Below, piece by piece: positions 36,652 through 51,657 of a stretch of DNA of 64,000 nt. Position 1 is the stretch's first letter, and each line of letters begins with the position of its first letter. Position numbers and translations under genes: made by a program. The stretch lies in contig CALSFV010000344.1 in assembly GCA_943737045.1 (NCBI GenBank), positions 1-64,000 on the forward strand. The letters run 5' to 3'. This stretch comes from Parapristionchus giblindavisi (Eukaryota > Nematoda > Chromadorea > Rhabditida > Diplogasteridae). The notes under the pieces are model-generated. The model saw only the letters and a program-made list of their open reading frames with translations. It was not told where the DNA came from and searched no databases.

Positions 36652-39600
36652 GTATCCATATTAACGTCTTCTACAATAGTGATTGAATAGAATAATGAAT
36701 CAGGAAAAAAACAGAGAAGAGAGGAGTATTTTAGAATTTGATAAGGGAAGTGAATCATGTTCTGTAGATAAAGAGGATATTTTTAGATTGACTTGGATGG
36801 AGAGGGAGAGGGAGGTCTAAATATTTTGAAGATAGCTTTGGAATGGGATGAAAGTGAGGGTGGAGATGATACCCAAGGGAAGAAAGAAATTGATGAAGAG
36901 AATCTATGAGAAGAGTGAGAAGAGATGGATGGAGATGATTGAATATATTGTGTTGAGTATGTACTTACTCAAGATGTTCCATATGGAGAACCGTCAATTG
37001 AAAGATCCGTCAAATGGGATTGTGAACGACTAACGACCTAATTCACGGACGGATAATTAACGGATCGGAGCGATTTTATCATCAACAGATGTGGAGATAT
37101 GAATGTGATTCGAAGAAATGGGAGAGAAACGAATTTATGTCTAATGTCATTTAATTCGTCATAATATAATCATGGGAACGGATATAAATTTCAGAATTTA
37201 TCGATTTTTTAAATTCAAGAAAAAGTAATTTTGTTTTTGACATCGTTCTATAATAAAATAGGAATAATCCCATGGACACTTTGAATAACTTCTACCTATA
37301 GACTATTTCGTTACTGAGGGCCATTAGACAATTTGTTATGAGTGGGGTGTAGTACCATCATTATTGTTATTTTAGTATTATATGTATATAAAATGGATGA
37401 AATTTATTTTCCCATCAATTTTATGTGTATCTTGCTTATTCAATTTCAAATTTTCATCTGTACATTGTTTCTCGAGTTCATAATGTGGTTTTTTAATGAA
37501 ACTTTCATGTTGAAAATTAGCGATTCAAAATATACAGTATTTTAGGATTGACCTTTTAATTGCTTTCTGAAACAATGAAATTTTTGTTCCAAGATGGATG
37601 GTCAAAAAAACTAATCGATATCACTAACACTTGAGATTAAGATTTTGAAAATAAAAAATGTTCATACCCAGAAGAATCAAATACACGGATTGTACTGTAC
37701 TACATAGGAATAGATAGAGAATGATGACAAAAGATGAACGAGTCAGAGAATAACGTCAAAAGTTATAATTTCCATAATGGAAACCTTTATCAGAAAGGAA
37801 AATTCTACTGTACTAAAGCATTTCGCACTTTGTAGGAAGTAATGGTGTATGAGGTGGATATGAAGATCGTTCTACATAGAGACAATCTTTCTTTTTCTTT
37901 TTCTTCCTGATTATAGAAGACCCTCATAGTGGAAATTCACTCAAATGAATTAGGAATCTATGGATTCATTCTTGGTTTAACGTTATTATAATAACGATCA
38001 GTAATAATCGTATGAAATGCCACGCTAGACCATTACGTAATCATTTAGTTAATTAATGTCGTCCGCGTTTATTCGTTCTTTTCTTTTCTTGATATGATAT
38101 ATGAATATCAGAACAAACTAAATTATATAACTATTTATTTTTGTAGTTTGGTCATTCAAAATATGAGCTATAACGAAAAACTGGAATGGTCAAGACAGAT
38201 ATTGTTTGGTACATGAAGTACATAAATAGAGTATTTTTATATTCTTTGACACTTTCACTATATGCATCATTGAAGATCAGAGGAGTAAATAGCAAATTGA
38301 AGGGATCGAAAGATGGTCAAAATAAATTCACAATGGAATACAAAATAAACGACATCTCTTCCACGTTGTAGTGTGGCTTTGGCAGAATTTATTTCATTTT
38401 AAACTCTTCCTTTAATAAATAAATAAATAAAATGAAATTATGATTTCAAGATCGTTATATTTTTCTATTCAAGAAAAAAAAAGATATGGATTAATATTCC
38501 AAGAAATGTAAATTTGAGAAAGCGAATTTCTGAAAGATAATCATAACATATGGGGAAAACGAAGTGAAGAAGAATAATATCAATATGAATTATGGAGGAA
38601 TTACTATAGGTATATTGAATGGAATGAATATTACATTTGAACTTTGTCTCAAATAAAGATTATAAGAAAGATTGAATGTATGTGTTAGTCTATGATTAAT
38701 TAATGAATGTTTAATGACAAATGAGGAGAAGATTAAATGAGAACGAGTGGGGAAATGTTATTTTCTAAGAGCATAAAATAAAGAGGGAGGGGATTTTCAG
38801 ATACGGTTAGATTAGGTTTCAAGACTCCTTCATAAGGTTTCCTAATGTTCATTGATTTGATGATGATTCTAGATTTAACGGTTAAATGAATTAAATAAAA
38901 CGTATGAATATTGATTTACCGCTATTTTAAAAGCAGACATATGAAAACCTTGCAAAAAAACTTATTTGACCCTAAAGGTCGGAAAAACTCTTGTGCAAAA
39001 CAATCCAAATCCCTTGAGAGCTAAGCAATAAATTATGGAAATAACTCCAAACAAGCACATAAACTTTGCAATATAAATAAAGTAATAAATAGACGAAGAT
39101 GAGTGACCTTTAACTGATGATTGATATTATTCTTCATATGAAATACAAAGATCTAGACAGAGACAGACTCCATTTCATTCTCATTTGGGACAAAAAAAGG
39201 GAACAACAAAGAATTCAATAAGGTCTTAATGAATACATGGTAGAGACATACAATGTTTACTATCTCAAAACAATACAAATATGAGTAATTCCCCCCCCCC
39301 CCCTCCCCTCCTCTGGTTGACTCCGCCCACTTTGTATAATTAGAATAATCGTTCCATGTGAATAGAATGAATGAAGAATCAAAGAAGGGGATTGAGAGGG
39401 GATGAAGTCTACGCCTACGATAGAGATTGAAGAAGTTGAACGAGTTAATATGAGGGAGGTCAAGGATCACAAAGAGGATAGACAGATGAGGATTATATTC
39501 TATTTTCCATTCCATTAGTACTTATTGACACACATTTGTAAACCCGTAGAGACCATATAACTACTGACTGTTCACAAAGGAAACTCTTTCAATGATCTCT

Positions 39601-41037
39601 CCTTTCAAAGGAAAAGTTATAGAATATTGTGAGAAGTCAAATGATTAGAAATGATACATATAGAGAATGAATCTACCAATGACAGTATGTATTATATTCT
39701 AAGATGGAGGAAGAATAGTACAACATCTGATATCTTCTTGAACCCTCCCCCTCCTCCTCTGATATCCATCACGACGATGTTATCATATCAAACAGTTAAC
39801 TCACGATAGAGTAGGAGGATACAAACACAAACAACAATCATCATCGTATTTGGAATGAACAGAAAAGACCCAATATTAGTCCATTTCTATCTGTCTAGAA
39901 CCCATCCCCTTAGGCTATTCTGAATCTCTCCCTCTCCCTTTTATACCTCTTCTTCTCATTTTCATCATAATCTTCATTACAATATAACATGTCATTCCTA
40001 TAAATGAGTCTTCTTTCTCTTTCTATTCTTGTCTTCCACGTGACCAATAAATGACTCACTGAAACATGATTTCTTTAATTTCTCCCTCTCCCTCTAGATT
40101 CTCTCCCTCTCCCTCTAGAATCTCTCCCTCTCCCTCTCCCTCTAGATTCTCTCCCTCGCCCTTTTCAATATCACGTCATCTCATCAGATCACTCTTCATT
40201 TCTTCAAACAAAACAACAAAACGTCAATATTGATCATTTTCTCTCGACAGGAAGAATGTGTTCATTTTTAATTTGTCTATGAACAGATTAAACCTTTTTT
40301 CACACAACTTTATCTTATCTTAGATGTGTCTTTAACTATTTACAAATATTCATATTCAAACAAATAAAAATGGATAAATAACAATTCTCCACTCAGGAAT
40401 CTATTATTTTGTTCAAGGAATAAGATTATTTTGGAGTAATTATCTTGGCATTTACAAAATGTTATTGTAATTGAATATGCCTCAATTGATTGTAGTTGTT
40501 TTTAGTTGATTATGTATATTCCACATATTGATATCTTCTCAGAATCAGAAATAGAATAGGAGGTAATCTATCTTCTTCAACTATACGAATACAATATCCA
40601 TTTCACTAATCTACTTTCCTTTTTATTCTTTGTTTATTCTCATATACTATTTAGATATTTGAAGAATGAACAAAATAGGAAGAAACAACATATGAAGGAA
40701 GGAAAGACCGTGTGAATAAAAAAGAGAAAGGGAAAAGAAAGATGATATGTTCCCTTGAGTGAAGGAAATACAATGAATAAACACAAATAGATATATACTA
40801 ATAGAAGATAATAATGGATACAATCTAGTATTTACATATTATCTATAAATATATGTAAAAGTTCACGAAATATGCCTACTTTTTCGTTCCCGGATTTATT
40901 TGAAATTATTGCTAATAAACAAGACTAACATAAAATCTCTTTATCACTCTTATTACAAGCTAAAAATGTGAGCAAGTCAGAACGAAGAATTCCAAAAATG
41001 TTCTCTCAATAAAAGAAACGATGATATTCTCTTTGTT
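36652..41037. other. Gene-poor intergenic region
   Basis: AT-rich DNA with scattered TCTCCCTCTCCCTCT tracts (about 39925 and 40080-40155) and a C-run at about 39290-39303. No exon with both splice sites and convincing coding character was found. It separates the 3' end of the APC4 gene from the uncertain 32-34 kb exons. Confidence 0.5.
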
Positions 41038-44000
41038 TTACAGACAAATTACAATCATGATAAAGTCAATCGATATAAGATTACTGTAGAATTAGGAATG
41101 AGATCTTAGATGGAAGAAACATTACCGTACTGAAGAAATGGAAGCAACCAATTGATATTTATTGAAAAAATACACCCGAATATACTCATAGCGATCTGAA
41201 ATCATCCATAACTACAGTAATAAAGACAAGAACAAAAAGAATAAGATAATCGATAATTGCTCAAAATTACCGTACCTTATAAAAGTCTTATCCTTCAATT
41301 CAAACCAAGTCACTCTGGTTCCTCCTTCAGATAAAGCAGCTCCCATTTCTCTATCACGACTAATCTCAAAGTTCTCATATATCTCCGTACGTAGAATATC
41401 CTAAATTATCGATTGATTATTGATTAAATTTAAAATCTCCTCACCTCATGTATGTACATCTCATGTTCCATGTACGGATTGATCTGAACGAGACGTTGAC
41501 GTTTTCCTATAAACAATTAAATAACAACATAACAACAAATATATTCAATTGTATTAGACTAAAGATCAACCATGAAACACGATATCATAAGGTCATTCAC
41601 AACTATTACATCACTATATCACGGATCTCCTGTAAAAGTGTAGGAAAATAAGAACCTTTTTGCACAGAAAAAAATAATTTTCCTCCTTTTTTATTGAAAG
41701 TTGTCAGACAGGCCTAACTGATTGCGAAAACCACATTTTTAAATTTCGATTTTCGAAATTTGCATATTTATGCAATTTTTTTACTGTCAACTTCAATTGA
41801 ATGTAACTCGCTTCGTTTTTGAGCAACCGTGTAAACCTTCTTTTCAATCGATTGCAAATGACCTCCTCTACAAATAAATCAACTAAGGCCGGAAATGCTG
41901 TTTTTCATGTATTATTGCAAGAAAACTGTTTTTTAGCACACAAAATGCGATTTTTCTCGACAATTTTCTCTAAAGGATAAGAGTTTTATTGCAGATTCGG
42001 ATTCCCCGTCCTCAACTTGGGGTATCCTGATATATCTTTTAACCCAACTCTGTCCGCCCAATAGGGCTACTGTATATCGTCCGGGACTTAGTGCAATTTT
42101 ATCTCAAATCACTTTTTTCGGTTGTAAATCAGCTCAAACTTATGCTAATGTACTTATGAGCATATCTAAACCCTGTAACTCGACCAACCTAACAAATTTT
42201 TCTTAGTGCTTCGAATTCTCCACAACCATCATTTTGAGATATGAATCGAAAACTGATTTTATTAACGATTCTTTGATTCTTTCGTGAAAGATCTTTTTTT
42301 ATTATTCAATGTGACTTTCATTGTTCCCGTTTATCGTTTATTGATATTAGTTTATTGATCGTTAAGGACGAAGAAACTGTTTGAATCAAGAATATCCATG
42401 GAACCTTCGAAAAAGTCTGAAAAATCACTGTACAGTGTAGCCAAAAAGTCATGGGACACATTTTCAACTTTTTATAACTTTTGATCCAGGAAAGCAATCA
42501 AGTTGATCTTTTCAGTCAATGTACAGAATTTATCAAGGGATACAACCATGATGTGTTGGTGTGATTAAATGAGTTCACTGTTGCATAGTAATGATTCTAT
42601 CGAAATACACTTTTTTGAAAAATTACATTTCTTTGGTGAAAGGCCCCGTTCGTCTGAAACACTGTGAGAGTGTAGACATATACTAGGGCTGCACAGTCAA
42701 ACAATCCGGAATGGCTCTGACTCCGATTTCGAGCTGTAGCTTTGTTGCAAATTTGACCCCCAAAATTTATAACTCAGCTTCTAGATGTGCTAACGACCCG
42801 CTCTAAGTGCTGAAATGATGCCAGTGGCGAGTAATGTTTATCCCCAGATTACGGTAGTCAAAGCTCGACATTTGCGATCAGGACATAAAAAAAATTTTTT
42901 GAAGAAGTACTGAATTTGAGACCCTACCGTTCAGAGGGCGGGTCTTCTAAAAATATGGTTCCTGCGCAAGCAGCTTTGTAATGTATCATATATTTATTTC
43001 CCTTATTTTGGTTTAGTTCCGATTCCTTTTAGACCCGTAGCTAAAGTTATGCTGAGGTCTACTCGGTTTCAGTGATCAAAGATCAAAATACAAAGATCAA
43101 AGATCGAAGTTCAGCAATAGTATAAAAACTTTTGTGAACATCTCTAACATGCATAAGTGCTTTGAAAATAAAAGATTTCATCAATTGAGGACCGGGAACG
43201 AGAGAAGTGAGAGAGAAAGCACAAGAGCGCGCACCGAGTAAACCTCAGCATAACTTTAGCTACAGGTCTAAAAGGAAGCGGAACTAAACCAATATAAGGG
43301 AAATAAATATATGATACATTACAAAGCTGCTTGCGCAGGAACCATATTTTTAGAAGACCCGCCCTCTGAACGGTAGGGTCTCAAATTCAGTACTTCTTCA
43401 AAAAAATTATTTTATGCCCTGATGGCAAATGTCGAGCTTTGACTACCGTAATCTGGGGATAAACATTACTCGCCACTGGCATCATTTCAGCACTTAGAGT
43501 GGGTCGTTAGCACATCTAGAAGCTGAGTTATAAATTTTGGGGGTCAAATTTGCAACAAAGCTACAGCTCGAAATCGGAGTCCATTCCGGATTGTTTGACT
43601 GTGCAGCCCTAGTATATGTCTACACTCTCACAGTGTTTCAGACGAACAGGGCCTTTCACCAAAGAAATGTAATTTTTCAAAAAAGTGTATTTCGATAGAA
43701 TCATTACTATGCAACAGTGAACTCATTTAATCACACCAACACATCATGGTTGTATCCCTTGATAAATTCTGTACATTGACTGGAAAGATCAGCTTGATTG
43801 CTTTCCTGGATCAAAAGTTATAAAAAGTTGAAAAAGTGTCCCATGACTTTTTGGCTACACTGTAGATCATATCATAGATGGCATCCGAAGTTATCACTCT
43901 CTCATCCTCGGCCACATCCACATCCAATCGATGGTTTAAAGTGAATTGAGAAAGAAAACATCATAATTCTTCTAAAATAACGAAAAAGCTGGTGTTTTTA

Positions 44001-47000
44001 AGTTGCATCAAGTCAGAAAGGAGAAAAATCGTTAATAAAATCAGTTTTCGATTCATATCTCAAAAATGATGGTTGTGGAGAATTCGAAGCACTAAGACAA
44101 ATTTGTTAGGTTGGTGGAGTAACAGGGTTTAAATATGCTAATAAGTACATTAGCATAAGTTTGAGCTGATTTACAATCAAAAAGGTGATTTGAGAGAAAA
44201 TTGCGCTAAGTCCAGGACGATATACAGTAGCCCTATTGGGCGGACAGAGTTGGTTTAAAAGATATATCAGGATACCCCAAGTTGAGGACGGGGAATCCGA
44301 ATCTGCAATAAAACTCTTATCCTTTAGAGAAAATTGTCGAGAAAAATCGCATTTTGTGTGCTAAAAAAGAGTTTTCTTGCAATAATACATGAAAGACAGC
44401 ATTTCCGGCCATATCCTTAGTTGATTTATTTGTAGAGGAGGTCATTTGCAATCGATTGAAAAGAAGGTTTACACGGTTGCTCAAAAACGAAGCGAGTTAC
44501 ATTCAATTGAAGTTGACAGTAAAAAAATTGCATAAATATGCAAATTTCGAAAACCGAAATTTAAAAATGTGGTTTTCGCAATAAATTAGGCCTGTCTAAC
44601 AACTATCAATAAAAAAGGAGGAAAATTATTTTTTTCTGTGCAATCGCTTCATACACTTTTACAGGAGATCCGTGATATTTCATTGAATCAACGATAATAA
44701 ATATGCCCAATGATTTGGCCTACCGAACTAATACCGTATACCGTACCTTGTTCATTATCGAATACAGCAATAGCCATTGTGGTAGCACTATTCATAGTGA
44801 ATACTTTCTTGAATTCAATGATCTGTCCTGGTTCAATCACTGCAGCCATTGTTGAATCATCATCTATCTATAACACAGAGACTATATCATTTCATTTCAG
44901 ATACTTATCTACCATATTCCATTGTAATTCGATATCATATTCTACCGTAACCATCTATCCTACCGTATCCATACCTGTATTCCCAATGGTTGCATCATAG
45001 ATCCTCCTCCTCCTCCCACAGATGGAGATATAGATGGATTATATGTAGATGGATGAATTCTTCTTCTTTCATTATTCTCTATTTCTTCATCTACTTCCAT
45101 TCCATATTCACCACCAATCAAACTCACTGACATTATACGATCTCCACTCTGAATATTAATCAACCAATCAATAATCTATTTCAGTGATGCTCTTTCAATA
45201 TCCAAGACTATTTTAAACGCGTGCGGGTAGCCACACTTCGAGACAAAATTTCGTGTGGGCAATGGAAAAATAATGAACTTTCAATGAAAACCGTCAATTT
45301 ATGGTCACATTTTGCGTGTTGGTAGATATAAACTTCAAAATATAGCTCACAGGATATGCCACGTGAGCCAGAGACCACATCTCATCTATTTCATTTATCC
45401 ATCGATAGTGCAAACTTGTCAACTACTAATACAATAAGATATAGTACCTCAGAATGTTTAATCTTGAGTGTAGTTTGTAGTCTGTTCCTCTTATCCATAT
45501 CAGTGACATCATCAGAAACAGGGAACAATGTTCTCAACCATATTCCATTTGGACTCCATGTTGCAATCGATATGACCTCCCTGATTGATTCATTTCGTTA
45601 CAGTATCTACACACAAAGTCGACTAAATAATCCCCTTCTGTATTATACCGTTAAAGTAGTAATCATTGCTACACTCACTTGAGTAACTTCTCCGTGTTGC
45701 ATTCCTTCAATCGATGATGATAGGCTACCGTATTCTCCGCCGAATCTTTCGTGTCGAGACGAGCCCATCTGAGAACATAATATTGATTAATTGGATAGAT
45801 GATTTCAATAAATCGATAAATTAATTTATAATCAATAATCCTCACTTCCATCTTCTAATTGAACCTTCTTCAATCGATTCACTTCCTTCATCATGAAGAA
45901 GTTCATGAGCCCATCTCTGAACAACAACAAATTAACCTTTTTTGCATTTTAAAATTCATCAATAAATCAATATTTACTCACAAATACGAAAGGATTCATT
46001 GCAGCTTTGGTGAGACAAGTGTGGACATTATTGATTGACTTGACCACTGCTGAGATTGCATCGGGTACGGTAGTTGTCGTGATAGGACCTATAATACAAC
46101 ACGAATCAGATACTGTATTCACATCACTGTAGAGGATTTATATGGAGTTTCTTTCTATCACTTTTCATCAGCAACTATTCCGAGAAAAAACATAAAATGG
46201 CTTATCATTCAATACAATACAATTTATAAAAAAACAAGCAAAAACAACGGAAAAGTCAATACACTATACTCATTTCTGTGTGATTATTTACATAATGAAA
46301 TTAAATATTAATTCATACCTTCATCCATATTCTTCCTTAATAATCTTTGTACATTCTCTGGTAGAGGTTTACCAGAAACGAAGAAATGAACCACCTATAA
46401 TCAATATTTTATTAGCTGTCACAATACTGTATTCAAATATTGTTTCGACTGTGGTTTTTATTAGACTGGACATCAAGGAATCAATATATCAATCCCAGTT
46501 GCCGTATCCTCCAAACTACCGTACCTTATCGACATCATATATTTCATTTCCATCAGTCTTCTTCATCTTTGGATATTGTCCCTTTCCAGCCACATAATCC
46601 TTTGCCAACTGCTTCAACTTGTTCTTCACTACAATTTAAATTACTTGAAACATATCATAATCATCAATCGATATGTATCTACCACTCAGAACGACTACCG
46701 TACCCCAATCATCTATCGTACCTGTCTCAGGACTACTTGCGTACTTTGCCATACTTCTTCTTCCTCTTTCTTGTACAGTTTCTGATCTACCAATCGATAA
46801 TTCATTGGGAGTATCACTGGAGTGATCATTGGGAATAATGGGAGTTTGTGCACTTCTAGCTAATGCAGCTGCATTGTTATGAGATCGAGTATTAGTAGCT
46901 GGTCCATCTAATAATGATGATATAATAGGGGTAATTGAAGTAGATGATGATGATGGATGAATAGATGATGTAGAAGGTGGAATAGAAATATCTGATGGTA

Positions 47001-50000
47001 ATGGACGGAGTCGAGTCTCCTTCTTTGATTTATTGGGACAATTCATTCCAAGATGAACATATTGACTGAAATGAATAAGAATCAGGGCATACTCGGTTAT
47101 TTACTCAAAACGTACGGTACACATTATTACGAACTGCAAAAGATACCGTAACCTAGGGAATAACTTACACTTGAGCATGGAAGTCAGCTTGTTGTTGCTC
47201 ACGATGTTTCAATCGTTTCGTAACCATTGATTGACGATAAAAATACTGAATGAGAAGGAATTATTGATTATTCACTCGAGTAAAGTATAGCATACTACAT
47301 CTCAAAATAACCATCCAAACAACAAGCAACTTTACCAACAAGAAATGGAAAATTCTCTATTTTTTCAATCAATAAATGTATACCGTACCCTATCTCTGGT
47401 GAGTATATTATAGGGTATAGGTCCCTTCTGTTTAGCTGTCTTCAACCATTCATCGATCATCATTGAATCGTCAGGAAGAGCACGAAGAACATTCAGATCC
47501 TATATCGAATACAATATTGTATAATTCATATTTTTTTCATTTATGATGAAGACTAACTACAACAGTGTTGGGGGAACACTATGAAAACTGAGCGAAACAC
47601 AATATCACCAGGACATCTCAGTTTAGCGAAAACTAATTAAACTCACATAAAATGTTTTAAATAATCAATAAATAAGGATGGTTACCTCATCATCAGGTAC
47701 ATAATCTTCATCAAGGATAAAGTTTCCTTCGAAGAGAAGTTGACGAAACTCATCTTGATATTCAGGAGTCACAAACGTATTCAGAATATACTGTAATTGA
47801 AAGGTATATTATCGATCTATAATATATTACTGAATCATTTTCATAACAGTTGATGTACAAGATTTTACCATAGAAGACGCTTTGTAAAACTATTGCAAAA
47901 TTGAAATACTTACAACCATGAGCTCAGATACGTAGAACTTGCGACAGTTTCGCACTGCCATCACCTTAATTGATAGTACAATAAATATCCAGATTGAAGA
48001 ACATTCAATGAATACCTGTTTCTTCGTAAGTTTAAGAATAGGATTGAGAAGAGAAAGCCATCTACCAATCTGACCTATCTCGTACCTTCAATACATTCAT
48101 TATCAATAACAAGATTTCAATAATCATTCTTTATCAACTAGCATGATGAAATTTAAAAAAGTAACGTTTAACATCAATAGATATGCTATACAGTATCTAT
48201 TTATTTATTTATCCTCACTAACCCATTGATCTCAGCACAAACAACCAATTGTCTGAGTACCATAGTCAATTGATGCATCGGTTCCACATTCAGACTCCTA
48301 CAAATATACTATTCTTCTACTATATTTTGAATTTCACAATACATCTCACTATCTCATCCTATTCGATATTAACAATTCAATAACTACGAACGCAAAAATT
48401 TTAATAGTAAAATTATAATAACTATTGATGATATAAGATGGGTTTACTTGAAGAAATGTGAATCAAGTTGAAATGATTGTCGTTGTGTATATTGTAATCC
48501 ATTCTCAGATGATATTTCATCTCCTTCATTCATTCTCAATTCTTCACAATCACCAAGAAGAAGACTACTGCAAACGATCACTAATTATTAAATCAATAAT
48601 TGAGAATTCAACCAGGTAAAATCAATAATGTCAAAATAAATGGATAATTCATACTGACAGTGGATCAATAACATCATCGAATACAAGTCTTGCTTCATCT
48701 TCAAATCTCGATAATTGATGGGTCAAGGCAAAGACTGATGACATTAGAGTTGATCTCGTTCGTTCAATCAATTCACTGTAACAAATCAATCAATAATAAG
48801 ATAGAACTACAGTATGCTGAAAGACAATCGTAACGAGAAAGAGTTGGCGTACGCATTTTCTTTGGTGAAGAATCCTCGAATGAATATGGCTCCATCAGTT
48901 CCCAATTTCTTATCAACCCATTGAAATAATGTATCCGATGATACCCCTCAATATTATTATATTAACTTTAATCTCATCAATATACTCAATACATGAACCC
49001 ACAAAAAACAAAACAAAAAAAGTAAAAGAATCATCTCAAATGTTTCGACATACCAGCAAGAATCTGTGATATCAATGCTTCTCCAAAGGCGAAACCACAA
49101 CCGCTGAATCGATTATTCAACTTCTATAAATGAACATAATACAGTAACCATAGTAGTTTCATCGAATGAAAATCAATAAGTCCAACCTGACTCTCATTCT
49201 TCCACGATGTAGACAACATATCATACTGCTCTATCAATGTCAGTAGATCAATATACATACGAACGAATCTAGAATCAATCAATAATCAATCAATCATAAT
49301 TGATATCTACCGTATACCTTTCAGTCATTAACCATAATCGATCACCCAATAGTTTCATGACAGTTAATTCAATACCAACTATTTGATTATGACGTTCTCC
49401 TTTGGATGAAGTCAACTGAAAGAGAAAATAAAGATCAATTAAATCAGTTGATGATACCCTTCAATAGTGTACTACCGTACCTTCTCAACATGAGGTCCAG
49501 CTCCTTGATGAGTACCGTATGTATTCCCTGTTCGAATGGGTACCGTACCCGCACCTCCAGAGTACAATACAATCAGTTCGTGATTCTCTCCTAGAATGAA
49601 TAAATAGGAATACTGTAGATGTACGTAAGTATAATTTACCTTGTACATTGATGTGTGCATCGCATATAGAGAGAACAGCCACTCCGAATTTCTCTGAAAA
49701 CAATCAATTAAACAATCAATAAATCAATAATTGATCGATAACGTACCCATCATGTAATCGTTGAAGTTTAGATTAGCCACGCACATTACACCACCCAACA
49801 TAACAATCTGTAAACAATCAATAATTCATAGAGTACTGTATATCCATAAATGGATCAATAGTACTTACAATATCTTCTTCAAGAATGACAGTAAGTACAG
49901 TCTGATAGAGTGATCGAGGATAGATTACGGTATCTAATTCAAGAGCATGATATACTGTCTCCAATACTCTTTCTTCTTTTGGTTCATCACAACTCGCCTG

Positions 50001-51655
50001 AATACGGTACTATGATCTTTGATCTCAATAAATATCTTTTTGATCTTTGTTCATAATAACAAACATACCAATGCATAATTATCTTCGTCCTCTAATCGAC
50101 TGGATCCATCGAATTCAACATCCGTCTCGTCTTAATATGGTTAAATCAATCAATATTCATCTAGTACAGTATACCTGGAGAGAGTGATTGCCACGTCATC
50201 TTCACGATGGGAGCGCGTAGAGACCAAGTGAAACGAAGCTGTACAGTATTATAGCTCAATCAACTGAGTCTCAGACGATATTTAACAATTCCAATAGATA
50301 TATTCTCTATTTATTAGATAATATAGTACTAACAATTCCAGCTTCAGCATCAATCATATGATAGTGTCCATTATTCATTCCAATAGAAAGAATCATTCCA
50401 TCTGGTGACCATGCAAGACATGAAGGTGATGCTGCTGAGAATGACAATCATATACACAATATTATTATTATTACAATATATTAGCGCACAACCGTACATT
50501 ATAAAATACCGTTAAAACGGAAATGAGACAGAAAAGATATATATCTCTGACCTCAATCCACCAGGTGGAATTCAATTTCAAAAAGAGAATAGAATATTCT
50601 CACCTTTCTTCTCTCCATCCTTCGCAAACGGAAAATCATGAATGATCTTCTCTTCAGAATTGACATTCAACTGAAATTAATCGATATTCCATCGTAATAA
50701 TTCATTTTACGCACAAAAATTCATTCATGCCCTTATTCATATCACCCTACTCACTATATTTGATGGAATAAAGAAATGAATAAATTAATCGTAAGATATC
50801 TACACTTCCTCTTTCATATAATTAATTATCTAACCTTCCAAGTAGTCTTCCATCCTTGTCTCTTCAGACATACTTCACCTTTATCAGATACAAGAGCAAG
50901 TAGATCCATTCGAGGATTCCATCCCATTAAATGAACCTCAAACATTCAAATATCTTTATATTGAGTGGATAAGAAATATCGTTCTCTTCTTTTTTTATCT
51001 TTCAAAATATGATCACATCAATCCCATATCATTCAGAGATATGATGAGTCTACAATAACTCCTGATCCATCTCTCTATCTCCTGTATTCATTCTCTTCTT
51101 ACCTTGAATGGTGCTCGATACATCTTCTTATTAGACATAAGATCAACTGGATGAGCAACCCAATGAACTCTTCTACTTGTTGGTGATTGACCACGTTTAT
51201 CTACCTTAACTTACGATACTTAGTTTTCATTTAGTAACTTAGGTTCCTAGTCAATGGCATAGTGTACTCTTTGTAAGAGAACAACGAAATAGTGTGTTGA
51301 ATGAAGAGAACTAAGACATAAAAGATACATAGACAGTACACTCACATGAGGCTTTTCATTCGTATCCATATTATTCACTCTTCTCACTGATCTTCTCATA
51401 GTAACCGATTGAGGTGATTCAGAGTTTGAATTACTCGAATTACTCACGTCTTCTGTAATCGATCAATAAATAAAGATCTATGTACACTAATCATAATTCA
51501 ATTCAAGAGCAATCGATACTCGTCAGAGTACTGTAAATATATATCTAAATCAATCAATAATGACCATTTTCATCTCCCAACATCATCTTCGGTCGTTTCT
51601 TTGGCGACGCCGTTGTCTTATTTCGACTTCCGCTCTTACGCGGAGATGGACGCAT
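41038..51655 (-). CDS. Anaphase-promoting complex subunit 4 (APC4)-like
   Basis: About 36 short exons in one direction, start at 51655, stop at 41038-41040. The N-terminus is basic (MRPSPRKSGSRNKTT). WD40-type blades follow: VHLMGWNPRMDLLALVSDKG with EVCLKRQGWKTTWK (exon 50837-50942) and SCLAWSPDGMILSIGMNNGH (about 50334-50434), characteristic of APC4. The middle is helical (for example FQWVDKKLGTDGAIFIRGFF near 48860-48950), consistent with the APC4 long domain. The last exons carry GTRVTWFELKDKTFI and a short hydrophobic tail. In the APC/C ubiquitin ligase, APC4 is a scaffold subunit next to APC5. The C-terminal third is less certain, and a weak 3' splice site was chosen at about 45583. A 3-kb double foldback lies in the penultimate large intron. 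The start lies 13 nt after an acceptor-like TTCAGTTACAG. Confidence 0.72.
41616..44678. mobile_element. 3.06-kb foldback element in an APC4 intron
   Basis: ATATCACGGATCTCCTGTAA at the left is mirrored exactly at the right end. Arms of about 790 bp (41616-42400 and about 43890-44678) are near-identical inverse copies. A Tc1/mariner-like foldback at 42433-43862 is inserted in its centre. No transposase frame; the target duplication is unclear. Confidence 0.75.
42433..43862. mobile_element. Tc1/mariner-like foldback, 1.43 kb, TA target
   Basis: The ends CAGTGTAGCCAAAAAGTC and their inverse are flanked by TA (42431-42432 and 43863-43864). The terminus strongly resembles the Tc1 end, which begins CAGTGCTGGCCAAAAAG. 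The body is an almost perfect palindrome of about 700-bp arms with a small central AAAGATC cluster. No transposase, so it would depend on one encoded elsewhere. Confidence 0.85.
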
Positions 51656-51657
51656 TC

